Shown one piece after another: positions 35,286 to 43,379 of a stretch of DNA of 64,000 nucleotides (position 1 is its first letter; each line of letters starts with the position of its first letter). The DNA is from Streptomyces sp. CBMA152 (GTDB lineage: Bacteria > Actinomycetota > Actinomycetes > Streptomycetales > Streptomycetaceae), in NCBI RefSeq assembly GCF_014596475.1, contig NZ_MECJ01000033.1, forward strand, positions 698,014-762,013, given 5' to 3'. The position numbers and the translations under genes were made by a program. The notes beneath the pieces were generated by a model that was not told the DNA's origin, made no database searches, and saw only the letters and a program-made list of their open reading frames with translations.

Positions 35286-37817
35286 ATGAGCGACGACGAG
35301 CAGCCGGACCGGCCGAGACAGCCCGGCTGGGCCCCTCGGGACCCGGCGTCCGGCGGGCCGGACGCGGCACCCGGCGCCGCCCCGGCACCCGGTGTCGGCC
35401 CGGCGAACGGTGGCCAGCCCGACAGCAAGAGGAAGCGCACCGGCTGGCGGCGGTTCCTGCCCAGCTGGCGCTGGGTGCTCGGGACCGTCCTGGTCATCGC
35501 CCTGCTGCTCATCGGCGGCTTCATCGCCGGGTACACGCTCGTCCACATCCCGCCCGCCAACGCCACCGCGACCGCCCAGTCCAACGTCTTCCTGTACGCG
35601 GACGGCAGCCAGCTCGCGCGCGACGGCGAGGTCAACCGCGAGAACGTCAAACTCGCGCAGATCCCGCTCACCGTGCAGCACACCGTGCTCGCCGCCGAGG
35701 ACCGCGACTTCTACTCCGAACGGGCCGTCGACCCCAAGGCCATGGTCCGCGCGGCCTGGAACACCTTCACCGGCAAGGGCAAGCAGTCCGGCTCCACCAT
35801 CACCCAGCAGTACGTGAAGAACTACTACCTGGGGCAGGAGCAGACGATCAGCCGGAAGTGGAAGGAGTTCTTCATCGCCATCAAGCTCAACCGCGAGGTG
35901 AGCAAGGCGGACATCCTGGAGGGCTACCTCAACACCAGCTACTTCGGCCGCAACGCGTACGGCATCCAGGCCGCCGCCCAGGCGTACTACGGCAAGGACA
36001 TCGAGAAGGTCACCACCGCCGAGGGCGCCTACCTGGCCTCGCTGCTCAACGCCCCCAGCGCGTTCGACGTGGTCGCCCACCCCGAGAACAAGGGGAAGGC
36101 GGTGGCGCGCTGGAACTACGTGCTCGACGGCATGGTCAAGAAGAACTGGCTGAGCCCGGCCGAACGGGCCGCCACCACCTTCCCGGTGCCGGGCAAGGCG
36201 CGGCCCGCGGCCGGGATGGCCGGACAGCGCGGCTATGTGGTCGAGGCCGTCAAGGACTATCTGACCACCAACAAGATCATCGACGAGAACACCCTGGCCA
36301 AGGGCGGCTACCGGATCACCACCACGCTCCAGCGCGCCAAGCAGGACGCGTTCGTCGCCGCCGTCGACGACAAGGTGATGTCCAAGGTGAGCGCCGACCG
36401 CAAGGTCGACCGCAACGTCCGCGTCGGCGGCGCCTCCATCGACCCGGCGAGCGGCAAGGTGCTCGCGATGTACGGGGGCATCGACTACACCAAGCAGTAC
36501 GTCAACAACGCGACCCGGCGCGACTACCAGGTCGGTTCGACCTTCAAGCCGTTCGTCTTCACCTCGGCCGTCGAGAACGCGTCCAAGACGCAGGACGGGC
36601 GGACCATCACGCCCAACACCATCTACGACGGCACCAACAAGCGCTTCGTACAAGGCTGGTCGGGAACCGCCTTCAACCCCGCCAACGAGGACGACGTCTC
36701 GTACGGGCCGATCACGGTGCGGACCGCCACCGACAAGTCGGTGAACGCGGTGTACGCGCAGATGGCCGTGGACGTCGGCCCCAAGGCGGTCCGGCAGACC
36801 GCGGTCTCCCTCGGCATCCCGTCCAGCACGCCCGACATGCCGAACGGCCCGGCCATCGCGCTCGGCACCGCGACCGCGTCCGTCCTGGACATGACCGAGG
36901 CGTACGCGACGCTCGCCAACCACGGCAAGCACGGCACGTACTCGCTGGTCGAGTCGGTCACCAAGGACGGTGAAAAGGTGGACCTGCCGTCCAACGACAC
37001 CAAGCAGGCCGTCAGCCGCGAGTCAGCCGACACCACCACCTCGATCCTGCAGAGCGTCGTCGAGGGCGGCACCGGCACGGCCGCGCAGGCCGCGAACCGT
37101 ACGGCGGCGGGCAAGACCGGCACGGCGGAGGAGGACAAGGCGGCCTGGTTCGCCGGGTACACACCCGATCTGGCCACCGTCGTCGCGGTGATGGGCCAGG
37201 ACCCCGACACGGCCGTCCAGAAGTCGCTGTACGGGGCGCTGGGCCAGGACCGCATGAACGGCGGCGGGCCGCCCGCGCAGGTGTGGGCGCAGTACACGGC
37301 CGCGGCCCTCAAGGGCACCGAGCCGCAGGACTTCGACCTCCAGCTCCAGGACGGCGCGGCGATGCCGCCGCCGGTCGAGACACAGGCGCCGAACCCGAAC
37401 CAGAACACACAGGGCCAGACCCAGGGTCAGGACCAGGGCCAGACGCAGGGCCAGGACCAGGGGCAGACCCAAGGCCAGACGCAGGGCCAGACCCAAGGAC
37501 AGACCCAGGGACAGACGCAAGGTCAGACACAGGGCCAGACCCAAGGGCAGACGCAAGGCCAGACGCAGGGGCAGACCCAAGGGCAGACGCAGGGCGGGAC
37601 CACCAACGGGGGCACCACCAACGGCGGCACCACCGACGGCGGCACCACGACCACCGGCCCGACCAACGGCGGCACCACGGACGGCGGCACCACCACCGGC
37701 GGCACGACGGCGGGCACGGGCGGCACCGGCGGGGCGGCACAGGGCACGACGACGGCCGGGACGACGGCCGGTGGCGCGGACCGCCCGCGCCGCCAGCCGC
37801 GTACACGTACGGGGTAA
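35286..37817 (+). CDS. Class A penicillin-binding protein with long repeat tail
   Basis: The 843-residue bifunctional murein enzyme has a cytoplasmic N-terminus, one helix (VLGTVLVIALLLIGGFIAGY), and a transglycosylase domain (EDRDFYSE, GGSTITQQ-like GSTITQQY, RKWKEFFIAIKLNREVSK). The transpeptidase has Ser418-x-x-Lys421 (STFK), SVN and KTGTAEE. All catalytic motifs are intact. The last 130 residues are low complexity: Q-G-Q-T repeats, then G-G-T-T repeats. The ATG at 35286 follows GAGAGGGAC, and longer upstream frames lack support. The tail may span or bind the wall. Confidence 0.94.
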   Translation: MSDDEQPDRPRQPGWAPRDPASGGPDAAPGAAPAPGVGPANGGQPDSKRKRTGWRRFLPSWRWVLGTVLVIALLLIGGFIAGYTLVHIPPANATATAQSNVFLYADGSQLARDGEVNRENVKLAQIPLTVQHTVLAAEDRDFYSERAVDPKAMVRAAWNTFTGKGKQSGSTITQQYVKNYYLGQEQTISRKWKEFFIAIKLNREVSKADILEGYLNTSYFGRNAYGIQAAAQAYYGKDIEKVTTAEGAYLASLLNAPSAFDVVAHPENKGKAVARWNYVLDGMVKKNWLSPAERAATTFPVPGKARPAAGMAGQRGYVVEAVKDYLTTNKIIDENTLAKGGYRITTTLQRAKQDAFVAAVDDKVMSKVSADRKVDRNVRVGGASIDPASGKVLAMYGGIDYTKQYVNNATRRDYQVGSTFKPFVFTSAVENASKTQDGRTITPNTIYDGTNKRFVQGWSGTAFNPANEDDVSYGPITVRTATDKSVNAVYAQMAVDVGPKAVRQTAVSLGIPSSTPDMPNGPAIALGTATASVLDMTEAYATLANHGKHGTYSLVESVTKDGEKVDLPSNDTKQAVSRESADTTTSILQSVVEGGTGTAAQAANRTAAGKTGTAEEDKAAWFAGYTPDLATVVAVMGQDPDTAVQKSLYGALGQDRMNGGGPPAQVWAQYTAAALKGTEPQDFDLQLQDGAAMPPPVETQAPNPNQNTQGQTQGQDQGQTQGQDQGQTQGQTQGQTQGQTQGQTQGQTQGQTQGQTQGQTQGQTQGQTQGGTTNGGTTNGGTTDGGTTTTGPTNGGTTDGGTTTGGTTAGTGGTGGAAQGTTTAGTTAGGADRPRRQPRTRTG
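37411..37593 (+). repeat. In-frame Gln-Thr-Gln-Gly repeat tract in the PBP gene
   Basis: About fifteen 12-bp units encode QGQT or QGQD, with synonymous codon changes between units. This shows selection on the protein repeat rather than recent DNA slippage alone. A further (Gly-Gly-Thr-Thr-Asn/Asp) tract follows to about 37740. Confidence 0.85.
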
Positions 37818-37833
37818 TGGCTTCTATGGCCGG

Positions 37834-38154
37834 CTAGTGGCCGGAGGTCGCCTTGAGCCCGACCACCGCCACGAGCAGCAGACAGACGAAGAAGATCCGG
37901 GCGGCGGTGGCGGGCTCGCCGAGCACCACCATGCCGAGCACCGCCGCACCGGCCGCGCCGATACCGACCCACACGCCGTAGGCGGTGCCGATGGGCAGGG
38001 TCTTGGCGGCCTGCGAGAGCAGCAGCATCGAGGCGACGATCCCGGCGCCGGTGAGCACGCTCGGCCCGAGCCGGGTGAAACCGTCGGTGTACTTCATCCC
38101 GATCGACCAGCCGACTTCGAGCAGACCGGCGACGAGCAGCAGAACCCAGGCCAT
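37834..38154 (-). CDS. sugE: SMR-family guanidinium exporter (SugE/Gdx type)
   Basis: The 106-residue, four-helix antiporter has the SMR Glu in LLEVGWS and the small-residue blocks WVGIGAAGAA and VVLGEP. The ATG at 38154 follows CGGAGG. A guanidine-III riboswitch lies in its leader, so the substrate is guanidinium rather than a quaternary ammonium drug. The gene is a single transcription unit between the PBP and GroES-like genes. Confidence 0.93.
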   Translation of the reverse strand: MAWVLLLVAGLLEVGWSIGMKYTDGFTRLGPSVLTGAGIVASMLLLSQAAKTLPIGTAYGVWVGIGAAGAAVLGMVVLGEPATAARIFFVCLLLVAVVGLKATSGH

Positions 38155-38207
38155 GACGGGCACCTCCGAGAGACGTTCACGCGCGTACGGGCGTGCGCGC
38201 GTGGGGT

Positions 38208-38250
38208 GCGTCGTCTTGTCCTGACCCGGTACGACGCGTCTCGTCGGGGT
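38208..38250 (-). promoter_or_regulatory. Guanidine-III (mini-ykkC-III class) riboswitch
   Basis: On the minus strand the motif CGACGAG, then GTACCGGGTCAGGACAAGAC, then GACGC closely matches the known guanidine-III aptamer pseudoknot with its conserved CAGGACAAGAC. It ends about 53 bases upstream of the sugE ATG. The aptamer loop and both pairing partners are present. Guanidine should stabilise the fold and permit expression of the exporter (established for the class). Confidence 0.87.
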
Positions 38251-38285
38251 GCTACTAGGTGCTTCAAAGATAGCAAAGGGCAACC

Positions 38286-38318
38286 AAAAGGGCTGGTGAC
38301 ACCGGTCACCAGCCCCTT
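38286..38318 (-). terminator. Intrinsic terminator after the GroES-like gene
   Basis: Perfect 11-bp stem GGGCTGGTGAC/GTCACCAGCCC with a 4-base loop, followed on the minus strand by CCCTTTTGG. Confidence 0.78.
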
Positions 38319-38327
38319 CTGAGACGC

Positions 38328-38660
38328 CTACAGATAAAGCCCGGTCGAATCCTCGGAAACCCGCTCCGAGGCGACGGCGTGCAGATCGCGCTCACGCATC
38401 AGTACGTAGGCGATGCCGCGCACCTCGACCTCGGCGCGGTCCTCCGGGTCGTACAGCACCCGGTCGCCGGGCTCCACGGTCCGGACGTTCTGGCCGACCG
38501 CGACCACTTCGGCCCAGGCCAGCCGCTTGCCGACGGCGGCGGTGGCGGGGATCAGGATGCCGCCGCCGGAACGCCGTTCGCCCTCGGGGGTGTCGGACCG
38601 GACCAGCACGCGGTCGTGGAGCATCCGGATGGGCAGCTTGTCGTGGGTGTTCTCGCTCAC
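38328..38660 (-). CDS. GroES-like small protein (chaperonin-10 fold)
   Basis: The 110-residue protein has a chaperonin-10 fold (MLHDRVLVRSDTPEGERRSGGGILIP, then VEPGDRVLYDPEDRAEVEVRG). It differs from the classical groES by its length and terminal tail and has no groEL next door. The GTG at 38660 is inferred from the family start. A longer frame upstream includes Arg/Pro-rich noise. It may be a stand-alone co-chaperone, as in other Streptomyces. Confidence 0.87.
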   Translation of the reverse strand: MSENTHDKLPIRMLHDRVLVRSDTPEGERRSGGGILIPATAAVGKRLAWAEVVAVGQNVRTVEPGDRVLYDPEDRAEVEVRGIAYVLMRERDLHAVASERVSEDSTGLYL

Positions 38661-38739
38661 GGACTCGAACCTACCTGCCCGTGCACCCGGCGTATGCCGA
38701 AGGGCGAACGCGGATGGGGCCGGGAGGGAGCGCGCGGGG

Positions 38740-39093
38740 TCAGCCGCGCTTCTTCTTGGCGGCCTTCGCCGCCCTGGCCGACGACTTCGACGAGGACATG
38801 GCGAGAAGGCCGACGAGACCAACGGCGAGGAGCGCGACCGGAACGACGCGTTCCATGCGGGGTGCGCCGTCCTCGTGCACGAACTGGGCCTTCACGTCCG
38901 AGACGGTCTTGTTCACGGCGACGAAGGCCCGGCCCGCGGTCCGGTCCACGGCCGAGGCGACCTTGGCCTTCGCGTCCCCGACGATCGTCGCGGGGTGCAG
39001 CCGCACACCGATCTCGTCGAGGGTCACCGCGAGCTGATCCCGCCGGCTCCTGATGTCCGCCTCGATCTGCGCAGGGGTCCTGGCTTCCGACAC
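38740..39093 (-). CDS. DUF3618 membrane-associated protein
   Basis: The 117-residue protein has an N-terminal DUF3618 block (ARTPAQIEADIRSRRDQLAVTL), a charged middle, one hydrophobic helix (VVPVALLAVGLVGLLAM) and a Lys-rich end. I place the start at GTG 39093, which has GGAGG about seven bases upstream. The further ATG at 39129 has no ribosome site. The domain occurs in actinobacteria with phage shock or cell envelope genes. Its function is not established. Confidence 0.83.
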   Translation of the reverse strand: MSEARTPAQIEADIRSRRDQLAVTLDEIGVRLHPATIVGDAKAKVASAVDRTAGRAFVAVNKTVSDVKAQFVHEDGAPRMERVVPVALLAVGLVGLLAMSSSKSSARAAKAAKKKRG

Positions 39094-39228
39094 TGCGCCG
39101 CCTCCGTCGCTGTCATGGGTATCCGTCATCGACAGTCTGTCAGCTCTGCCGCCGATGCACTGTCACAGGCCCCCATTAGGCTCTGTCCGAGTACGCCCCA
39201 CCCTCGGCCCTTCCGGAGGAAGACCCCC

Positions 39229-39696
39229 ATGAGCGAGCGACTCCAGCCCGGCGACACCGCCCCCGCCTTCACCCTGCCCGACGCGGACGGCAACGAGGTC
39301 TCGCTGGCGGCGCACAAGGGCCGCAAGGTCATCGTGTACTTCTACCCGGCCGCCCTCACGCCCGGCTGCACCAAGCAGGCGTGCGACTTCACGGACAACC
39401 TGGAGTTCCTGACCGGCCACGGCTACGACGTCATCGGCGTCTCCCCCGACAAGCCGGAGAAGCTGGCGAAGTTCCGCGAGAAGGAGTCCCTGAAGGTCAC
39501 CCTCGTCGGCGACCCGTCGAAGGAGGTCCTGGAGGCGTACGGCGCGTACGGCGAGAAGAAGCTGTACGGCAAGACCGTCACCGGCGTCATCCGCTCCACG
39601 GTGATCGTGGACGAGGACGGCAAGGTCGAGCGCGCGCTGTACAACGTGAAGGCGACGGGCCACGTAGCCAAGATCATCAAGGACCTGGGGCTCTGA
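39229..39696 (+). CDS. bcp: Thiol peroxidase, Bcp/PrxQ type
   Basis: The 155-residue peroxiredoxin has the peroxidatic Cys47 in LTPGCT and a second Cys52 five residues later (C-x4-C), typical of atypical two-Cys Bcp proteins. The active-site Arg is in VIRSTVI. The ATG at 39229 follows GGAGGAAG. It reduces peroxides with thioredoxin. It ends in a strong terminator. Confidence 0.95.
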   Translation: MSERLQPGDTAPAFTLPDADGNEVSLAAHKGRKVIVYFYPAALTPGCTKQACDFTDNLEFLTGHGYDVIGVSPDKPEKLAKFREKESLKVTLVGDPSKEVLEAYGAYGEKKLYGKTVTGVIRSTVIVDEDGKVERALYNVKATGHVAKIIKDLGL

Positions 39697-39714
39697 CCGA
39701 CCCTGGTCGCCCAC

Positions 39715-39755
39715 GGAACGGCCCGTACCGCGCCCTGCCCGGTACGGGCCGTTCC
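39715..39755 (+). terminator. Terminator downstream of bcp
   Basis: Perfect 16-bp stem GGAACGGCCCGTACCG with its complement around a 9-base loop. It lies 20 bp after the bcp stop. Confidence 0.78.
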
Positions 39756-39836
39756 ACATCCCGGGTGTGACTGTCCGGAATTCGGTTCGTTACTCCGTAC
39801 GAGGCTGCGAACGCGTGGCCGGGACGGAGGGGAACG

Positions 39837-40460
39837 ATGGGGGTCAGGTACACCCGCGAGCTGTTACAGGAGGCGGCGCGGGAAACGAAGCACATCGACG
39901 ACGCGGTGCGGTGGTGTGGAGGTCGGCCGACGCCCGGCAGCAGGCGCTATCTGCGGCAGAAGATGGCCGCGGCCGATATCGACATAGCCCACCTCGCGAC
40001 CAATCAGGTCCGCCACACCGAGGAGCACCTGCGTTCGGCGGTCGCGGCGTCGACCAGCTTCAAGGACGTCGTGCGCCATCTGGGGATCAGCCAGGTCGGC
40101 GGAAACCAGGCCCATATCAGTCGACGCATCGCGGCTCTGGGAATCGACACATCGCACTTCTCCCAGACGCGGAATGGGCGCCCGAAGGGCTCGCTGGGCG
40201 ACGCTCTCGTGCTGCGCAGCCGCGAGGACGGCAGGATCCCGGGCGCGCGGTTGCGGCGGGAGCTCCTTCGGATCGGAGTGCCCGAGTGCTGCGCGGGGTG
40301 CGGAATCGGAGCCGAGTGGAACGGCAAGCCACTCAGGCTGGAGGTCGACCACATCAATGGGAACTGGTGGGACAACCGGCCGGAGAACCTGCGTCTGCTC
40401 TGCCCCAACTGCCATTCGGTGACAGACACTTATCGAGGACGACGGAGAGCTTCGGCATGA
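39837..40460 (+). CDS. HNH-type protein with two GID-T-HF repeats, TTA-containing
   Basis: The 207-residue protein has two about 45-residue N-terminal repeats, each ending near (I/G)IDxxHF and beginning YTREL or EHLRSAV. A zinc HNH-type end carries CCAGCG, LEVDHINGNWWDNRPENLR (HNH core) and CPNCH. Residue 10 is encoded by TTA (39864-39866), a bldA-dependent codon. The ATG follows GGAGGGGAACG. The stop overlaps the next gene start (ATGA). It may be a nuclease or DNA-binding protein. I know no named system for it. Confidence 0.83.
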   Translation: MGVRYTRELLQEAARETKHIDDAVRWCGGRPTPGSRRYLRQKMAAADIDIAHLATNQVRHTEEHLRSAVAASTSFKDVVRHLGISQVGGNQAHISRRIAALGIDTSHFSQTRNGRPKGSLGDALVLRSREDGRIPGARLRRELLRIGVPECCAGCGIGAEWNGKPLRLEVDHINGNWWDNRPENLRLLCPNCHSVTDTYRGRRRASA

Positions 40461-41314
40461 GCACCCCCAGGTACACCCGCCGACTCCTCGCTCGGACTGC
40501 TGCCGACTCCGTCAGCATGGTCGACCTCATGCGGCGACTGGATGCTCCACTGGGAGCCGGCCCGCGCCGCTACCTGGAAATGCGGCTCAAGCACTACGCC
40601 ATCGACACAGGACATTTTCGCGAGGAGGCCCTGCCCGCACGGGAGCGCCGTTCCTACTCGAAGGACATCCTCGCGGAAGCCGCCGGTCACTCCCACAGCA
40701 TCCGGGAAATGATCGAGTACATGGGCTTCTCCCCTCGCGACTGCGCATACGGGCACATTCGGAAGAAGCTCGACCAGTTCGGCATCGACACCACGCACTT
40801 CACACGCGGGCGGGGACGCGTACCTGGCATCCTCCCGCGAGAACCGCTCGCCTCGATGGTGGCCCACTCCGTCAGCCTGGCCGGAGTACTCACCGCGCTG
40901 GGGATCGAGAACAACGGTGCCAGCCGCGCGCGAGTGGCGCGCAGCGTGAAAGCACACGGCATCTCAATCGACCACTTCACAGGACAGGCGCACCGCCGCG
41001 GCACTGGTTCTCCACTCCGCAAGTCGGCAGTCGAAGTGCTGCGGCGGCTCGCACCGGGCTCATCGCGGACCAAGACCGCCTTGCTGCGGCGTGCACTGGA
41101 CGATCTGGGTATCCCTCACGCCTGCGCCGAGTGCGGCACCGGCGACACATGGCACGGCAAACGCCTGGTCCTGGAGATCGACCACATGAACGGCGACCGA
41201 CTGGACAACCGCCGCGAGAACCTGCGGTACCTGTGCCCGTCCTGCCACAGCCAGACGAGCACCTTCTCGAACCGATCTCGACATACAGCCCCTGCTCACG
41301 GCCCAGTACAGTAG
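40457..41314 (+). CDS. Paralogous HNH-type protein with three GID-T-HF repeats
   Basis: The 285-residue protein has three N-terminal repeats of the same kind (YTRRLLA...GHF, YSKDILA...THF, REPLASM...DHF), a basic linker, and the HNH end CAECG, LEIDHMNGDRLDNRRENLR, CPSCH. Both Cys pairs and HNH residues are kept. It is co-translated with the first protein (ATGA). The tRNA gene follows within 10 bp. The difference in repeat number (two versus three) suggests modular DNA or ligand recognition. Confidence 0.82.
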   Translation: MSTPRYTRRLLARTAADSVSMVDLMRRLDAPLGAGPRRYLEMRLKHYAIDTGHFREEALPARERRSYSKDILAEAAGHSHSIREMIEYMGFSPRDCAYGHIRKKLDQFGIDTTHFTRGRGRVPGILPREPLASMVAHSVSLAGVLTALGIENNGASRARVARSVKAHGISIDHFTGQAHRRGTGSPLRKSAVEVLRRLAPGSSRTKTALLRRALDDLGIPHACAECGTGDTWHGKRLVLEIDHMNGDRLDNRRENLRYLCPSCHSQTSTFSNRSRHTAPAHGPVQ

Positions 41315-41321
41315 GCGTGTT

Positions 41322-41396
41322 GGGCCCGTACCCCAGCTGGCTAGAGGGCGCCGGTTTAGGTCCGGTGTGTCGTGGGTTCGAGTCCCACCGGGCCCA
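41322..41396 (+). tRNA. tRNA with UAG anticodon, short variable arm (nominal Leu)
   Basis: The 75-base gene has acceptor GGGCCCG/CGGGCCC plus discriminator A, a D-arm (CCC/GGG), anticodon stem GCCGG/CCGGT with loop TTTAGGT (anticodon TAG), variable stretch of 5 bases (GTGTC), and T-arm GTGGG-TTCGAGT-CCCAC. All stems but the 10-25 pair are canonical. The anticodon would read CUA/CUG, so the tRNA is nominally Leu, yet bacterial Leu tRNAs carry a long variable arm, which this one lacks. The 3' CCA is not encoded. Confidence 0.83.
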
Positions 41397-41399
41397 CTG

Positions 41400-41435
41400 A
41401 CGAAGGGCGTGACGCATCCGCGTCACGCCCTTCGT
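41400..41435. terminator. Bidirectional terminator between tRNA and rdgB
   Basis: Perfect 16-bp stem beginning ACGAAGGGCGTGACGC around ATCC, between convergent units. Confidence 0.85.
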
Positions 41436-41448
41436 GATACCCCGGGCG

Positions 41449-42051
41449 TCAGCCCAGCAGCTCCCGTACCACCGGTACCAGGGCCCGGAACGCCTTGCCG
41501 CGGTGGCTGATCGCGTTCTTCTCCGCTGCCGTCAGCTCCGCGCACGTACGGGTCTCGCCCTTCGGCTGGAGGATCGGATCGTAGCCGAAGCCGCCGGTGC
41601 CCGTGGGCTCGTGGCGGAGGGTGCCCTCCAGGCGGCCCTCGACCACGCGTTCCGTGCCGTCGGGGAGGGCCAGGGCGGCCGCGCAGGCGAAGTGGGCGGC
41701 GCGGTGTTCGTCGGCGATGTCGCCGAGCTGGGCGAGGAGCAGGTTGAGGTTGGCCTTGTCGTCGCCGTGGGCGCCGGCCCAGCGGGCGGAGAAGATGCCG
41801 GGCGCGCCGTTCAGTACGTCCACGCACAGGCCCGAGTCGTCGGCGACGGCCGGGAGTCCGGTGGCCTGGGCGAGCGCGTGGGCCTTCAGGAGCGCGTTCT
41901 CGGCGAAGGTGACGCCGGTTTCCTTGACGTCGGGGATCTCCGGATAGGCGTCGGCGCCGACCAGTTCGTGGGGCAGTCCGGCGTCCGCGAGGATCGCGCG
42001 GAGCTCGGTGATTTTGCCGGCGTTGCGGGTGGCGAGGATCAGGCGGGTCAT
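41449..42051 (-). CDS. rdgB: Non-canonical purine NTP pyrophosphatase
   Basis: The 200-residue Ham1/RdgB hydrolase has LATRNAGKITEL at the start (phosphate binding), ETGVTFAENALLKA, DDSGLCVDVL and GFGYDPIL. It removes inosine and xanthosine triphosphates from the pool. It is at the end of a minus-strand block with the lipoprotein and rph genes, typical of rph-rdgB pairs in actinobacteria. Confidence 0.96.
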   Translation of the reverse strand: MTRLILATRNAGKITELRAILADAGLPHELVGADAYPEIPDVKETGVTFAENALLKAHALAQATGLPAVADDSGLCVDVLNGAPGIFSARWAGAHGDDKANLNLLLAQLGDIADEHRAAHFACAAALALPDGTERVVEGRLEGTLRHEPTGTGGFGYDPILQPKGETRTCAELTAAEKNAISHRGKAFRALVPVVRELLG

Positions 42052-42079
42052 GCCCCCAGTATCGGGGGCGCGCCGTGCG

Positions 42080-42460
42080 TCACGGTGTGCAGACCTTGCC
42101 GACTTCCTTCGCCGCGTCCCTTACCGGGCTGATGTCGGGGGTGTTGTCGCCGTTCTTGATGGCCGAACGGACGTTGCCGACCGCCTTGTTGAGGTTGTCG
42201 ACCGCCTTGGAGAGGTCGGCGTCGTCCGTCTTGCCCTTGAGCGAGGAGAGGTCCTTGTCGATGTTGTCCAGGGCCTGGTCGGCCTTGGTCGGGTTGTCCG
42301 TCGCGTTCGCCACCGCGCGGCCGAGGTCGTCGACGCTGGACGCGATCGCGTCGGCCGTACGGACGCAGTCGATCGCCTTGTCCACGGCCCCGCACCCGAC
42401 CACGGTGGACAGGGCCACGGCTGCGGTGACGGTGGCCAGTGCGGTGCTCGCGCGGCGCAT
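42080..42460 (-). CDS. Small helical secreted lipoprotein
   Basis: The 126-residue protein has a signal peptide ending STVVGCG (lipobox) and otherwise almost only helix with repeated LxxAVxN and NLNKAVGN heptad-like units, so it may form a helical bundle. Two later Cys could pair. It lies between rph and rdgB. No family was named. Confidence 0.85.
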   Translation of the reverse strand: MRRASTALATVTAAVALSTVVGCGAVDKAIDCVRTADAIASSVDDLGRAVANATDNPTKADQALDNIDKDLSSLKGKTDDADLSKAVDNLNKAVGNVRSAIKNGDNTPDISPVRDAAKEVGKVCTP

Positions 42461-42555
42461 GTGCGTCCTCCCCCGGATGTGCGGACGGGCGTACGGTTCG
42501 GCCCGTACGCCCGTATGGGTGGGGACGCGGGGAGGCGTCCCCGGGTTGCCCCTCG

Positions 42556-43293
42556 TTACTCGCCGAGCGTGCGGCCCAGTGCCTCGACCTGGAGCGCCGC
42601 GAGGTCCGCGCAGCCGCCGGTCGCGAGGTCGAGCAGCGCGTTGAGCTCCTTGCGGTCGAACGGCTCGGCCTCGGCCGTGCCCTGGACCTCGACGAAGCGG
42701 CCGTCGCCGGTGCAGACGACGTTCATGTCGGTCTCGGCGCGCACGTCCTCCTCGTAACAGAGGTCGAGGAGCGGGGCGCCGTCGACGATGCCGACGGAGA
42801 CCGCGCTGACCGTGCCGGTCAGCGGCTGGCGGTTCGCCTTGACCAGCTTCTTGGCCTGGGCCCAGGCCACCGCGTCGGCGAGCGCGACGTACGCGCCGGT
42901 GATCGCGGCGGTGCGGGTGCCGCCGTCGGCCTGGAGGACGTCGCAGTCCAGGACGATGGTGTTCTCGCCGAGCGCCTTGTAGTCGATGACGGCGCGCAGC
43001 GAGCGGCCGATGAGGCGGGAGATCTCGTGCGTACGGCCGCCGATCTTGCCGCGTACGGACTCGCGGTCGCCGCGGGTGTTGGTGGAGCGCGGCAGCATCG
43101 AGTACTCGGCGGTGACCCAGCCCTCGCCGCTGCCCTTGCGCCAGCGGGGGACGCCCTCCGTGACGGAGGCGGTGCAGAAGACCTTCGTGTCGCCGAAGGA
43201 GATGAGGACGGAGCCCTCGGCGTGCTTGCTCCATCCGCGTTCGATGGTTACGGGGCGGAGCTGTTCGGGGGTGCGGCCGTCGATACGAGACAT
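42556..43293 (-). CDS. rph: Ribonuclease PH
   Basis: The 245-residue phosphorolytic 3'-exoribonuclease has RIDGRTPEQLRPV, the phosphate site GRSLRAVID and DCDVLQADGGTRTAAI. It trims tRNA 3' ends. It is upstream of the lipoprotein and rdgB genes in the same direction, and a 43-bp repeat lies just behind its start. Confidence 0.97.
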   Translation of the reverse strand: MSRIDGRTPEQLRPVTIERGWSKHAEGSVLISFGDTKVFCTASVTEGVPRWRKGSGEGWVTAEYSMLPRSTNTRGDRESVRGKIGGRTHEISRLIGRSLRAVIDYKALGENTIVLDCDVLQADGGTRTAAITGAYVALADAVAWAQAKKLVKANRQPLTGTVSAVSVGIVDGAPLLDLCYEEDVRAETDMNVVCTGDGRFVEVQGTAEAEPFDRKELNALLDLATGGCADLAALQVEALGRTLGE

Positions 43294-43379
43294 GCCCCGA
43301 GCGTAGCTCGTGGCTGTCTCGCTCCCGGAGGCTGCGCCCCCGGACCCCCTTTCGGGGCTTCGCCCCGGAACCCTTTCGT

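Noticed and set aside
37411..37740. Short regular repeats considered as a CRISPR array
   Set aside because: They are in frame, code a Gln/Thr/Gly and Gly/Thr tail with no spacers, and no cas genes are near.
38160..38250. Guanidine-I or guanidine-II riboswitch for sugE
   Set aside because: The conserved parts fit the guanidine-III class instead. No paired ACGR hairpins were seen.
39093..39129. Upstream ATG start for the DUF3618 gene
   Set aside because: No ribosome site there. The GTG at 39093 has GGAGG.
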